Shown: in pieces, positions 6,230 through 6,601 of the stretch
How positions within the stretch are numbered: the first letter of the stretch is position 1
Layout: every line of letters starts with the position of its first letter
Source: Streptosporangiaceae bacterium
Lineage (GTDB): Bacteria > Actinomycetota > Actinomycetes > Streptosporangiales > Streptosporangiaceae
Direction of reading: 5' to 3'
DNA length: 6,601 nucleotides
Assembly (NCBI GenBank): GCA_030050125.1
Contig: JASIJN010000579.1
Coordinates: 1 to 6,601 of the forward strand
The notes under the pieces: generated by a model
Told to the model about the DNA's origin: nothing
The model's input: the letters and a program-made list of their open reading frames with translations, nothing else
Database searches by the model: none
Made by a program: the position numbers and the translations under genes

Positions 6230-6601
6230 GTGAGTAATCAAGATTCTCCCGGGCCGTACTGGCAGGAGCCGTCCGGCGCCGGCCGGCATGGCGCGCGACG
6301 TGCGCGCGGCGGCGAGGATCCCTACCCACGGGAAGATCGCTACGGCCGTCCGGCCGACAACGGCTCGAACGGGCACCGCTCGAACGGCCGCGGCCCGGAT
6401 GGCTACGGGCCCTCGAACGGATACGGGCCCGGCGGCACCGGCTCCAACGGCAATGGCCGCTCGAACGGCACTGGTTACGCTGAGTACGGCAATGGCCACC
6501 GTCAGTCCGGCGCCGGCCGTCCGGTTCCCGGCGCCGCCCCCGACGGGTACGGGCGCCCGGCCGGGAGCGGCAGCGGCGCGGACCGGTACGGCAGTCCCGA
6601 C
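6230..6601 (+). CDS. Probable class A penicillin-binding protein, cytoplasmic N-terminal tail (3' end outside window)
   Basis: The frame is open from GTG 6230 to the window end (124 codons) with strong third-position GC. Only a hydrophilic, disordered tail is inside the window: charged (residues 17-43, many Arg/Asp/Glu), then rich in Gly, Asn, Ser and Tyr with repeated SNG and YG units (44-124). There is no membrane segment or catalytic motif yet. The identification rests on context: a bifunctional glycosyltransferase/transpeptidase (ponA type) follows DUF5318 and the padR-ino1 pair in other actinomycetes, and these often have long low-complexity cytoplasmic N-termini before a single membrane helix. 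GAGG at 6222-6225 is close (4 bases) to the GTG. Any other membrane protein with a Gly/Asn/Tyr-rich tail is possible. Confidence 0.7.
   Translation, partial: MSNQDSPGPYWQEPSGAGRHGARRARGGEDPYPREDRYGRPADNGSNGHRSNGRGPDGYGPSNGYGPGGTGSNGNGRSNGTGYAEYGNGHRQSGAGRPVPGAAPDGYGRPAGSGSGADRYGSPD
6365..6468 (+). repeat. Imperfect TCGAACGG microrepeat encoding Ser-Asn-Gly units
   Basis: TCGAACGG occurs at 6365, 6380, 6413 and 6461, with a one-base variant TCCAACGG at 6443. All are in the same frame and encode Ser-Asn-Gly at residues 46-48, 51-53, 62-64, 72-74 and 78-80 of the putative penicillin-binding protein. Spacing is irregular (15, 33, 30 and 18 bases), always a multiple of three, so the repeat is probably a product of low-complexity protein evolution, with scope for length variation between strains. 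Confidence 0.6.

Noticed and set aside
5882..6499. A 205-codon open frame on the minus strand across the end of DUF5318 and the penicillin-binding protein start
   Set aside because: It is antisense to two supported genes, has no ribosome binding site I could see, and gives an Ala/Val/Arg-rich product without a domain.
1..6601. Defence system, biosynthetic cluster, insertion sequence or CRISPR array
   Set aside because: No transposase, recombinase, nuclease, regularly spaced repeat or secondary-metabolism gene is seen. All supported genes are core actinomycete genes.

Overview
The window is very GC-rich, with dense overlapping reading frames, and its genes all point to an actinomycete (high-GC Gram-positive). 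It is a conserved, housekeeping stretch of the chromosome. As recalled from known genomes, the same neighbours occur together near the replication origin of Streptomyces, and ino1, a PadR gene, a DUF5318 gene and ponA also lie close together in Mycobacterium tuberculosis. A more exact placement than actinomycete is not supported by the sequence alone. No mobile element, CRISPR array, tRNA, rRNA or phage gene is visible.

Left part (1-2238): a secreted or membrane-anchored DUF6049 protein runs leftwards out of the window. A CCA tRNA nucleotidyltransferase gene diverges from it to the right. The 57 bases between the upstream mini-ORF (start 637) and the CCA gene (start 694) probably hold both promoters. 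The well-placed ribosome binding site on the DUF6049 side serves a 26-codon mini-ORF that is out of frame with DUF6049, so the start of that protein is uncertain.

Middle part (2169-5417): three genes read leftwards. In transcription order these are a PadR-family repressor, inositol-3-phosphate synthase (ino1) and, after an 87-base gap with its own apparent leaderless promoter, a 12-helix-type MFS exporter. The MFS gene converges on and overlaps the end of the CCA gene by 70 bases. padR and ino1 are 51 bases apart and probably form an operon. A perfect 11+3+11 inverted repeat sits 117 bases upstream of padR, inside a plausible padR promoter, and is the most striking regulatory signal in the window.

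Right part (5675-6601): a small four-cysteine zinc-ribbon protein (DUF5318) reads rightwards from an apparent leaderless promoter. It is followed by the start of a gene with a long Gly/Asn/Tyr-rich hydrophilic N-terminus, most likely a bifunctional class A penicillin-binding protein that runs off the end.

Taken together the genes serve tRNA maturation, inositol supply (for phosphatidylinositol lipids and mycothiol) and cell-wall synthesis. I found no clearly novel multi-gene system. The items worth testing are regulatory: the palindrome, the leaderless starts, the hairpin before the penicillin-binding protein and the DUF6049 start.
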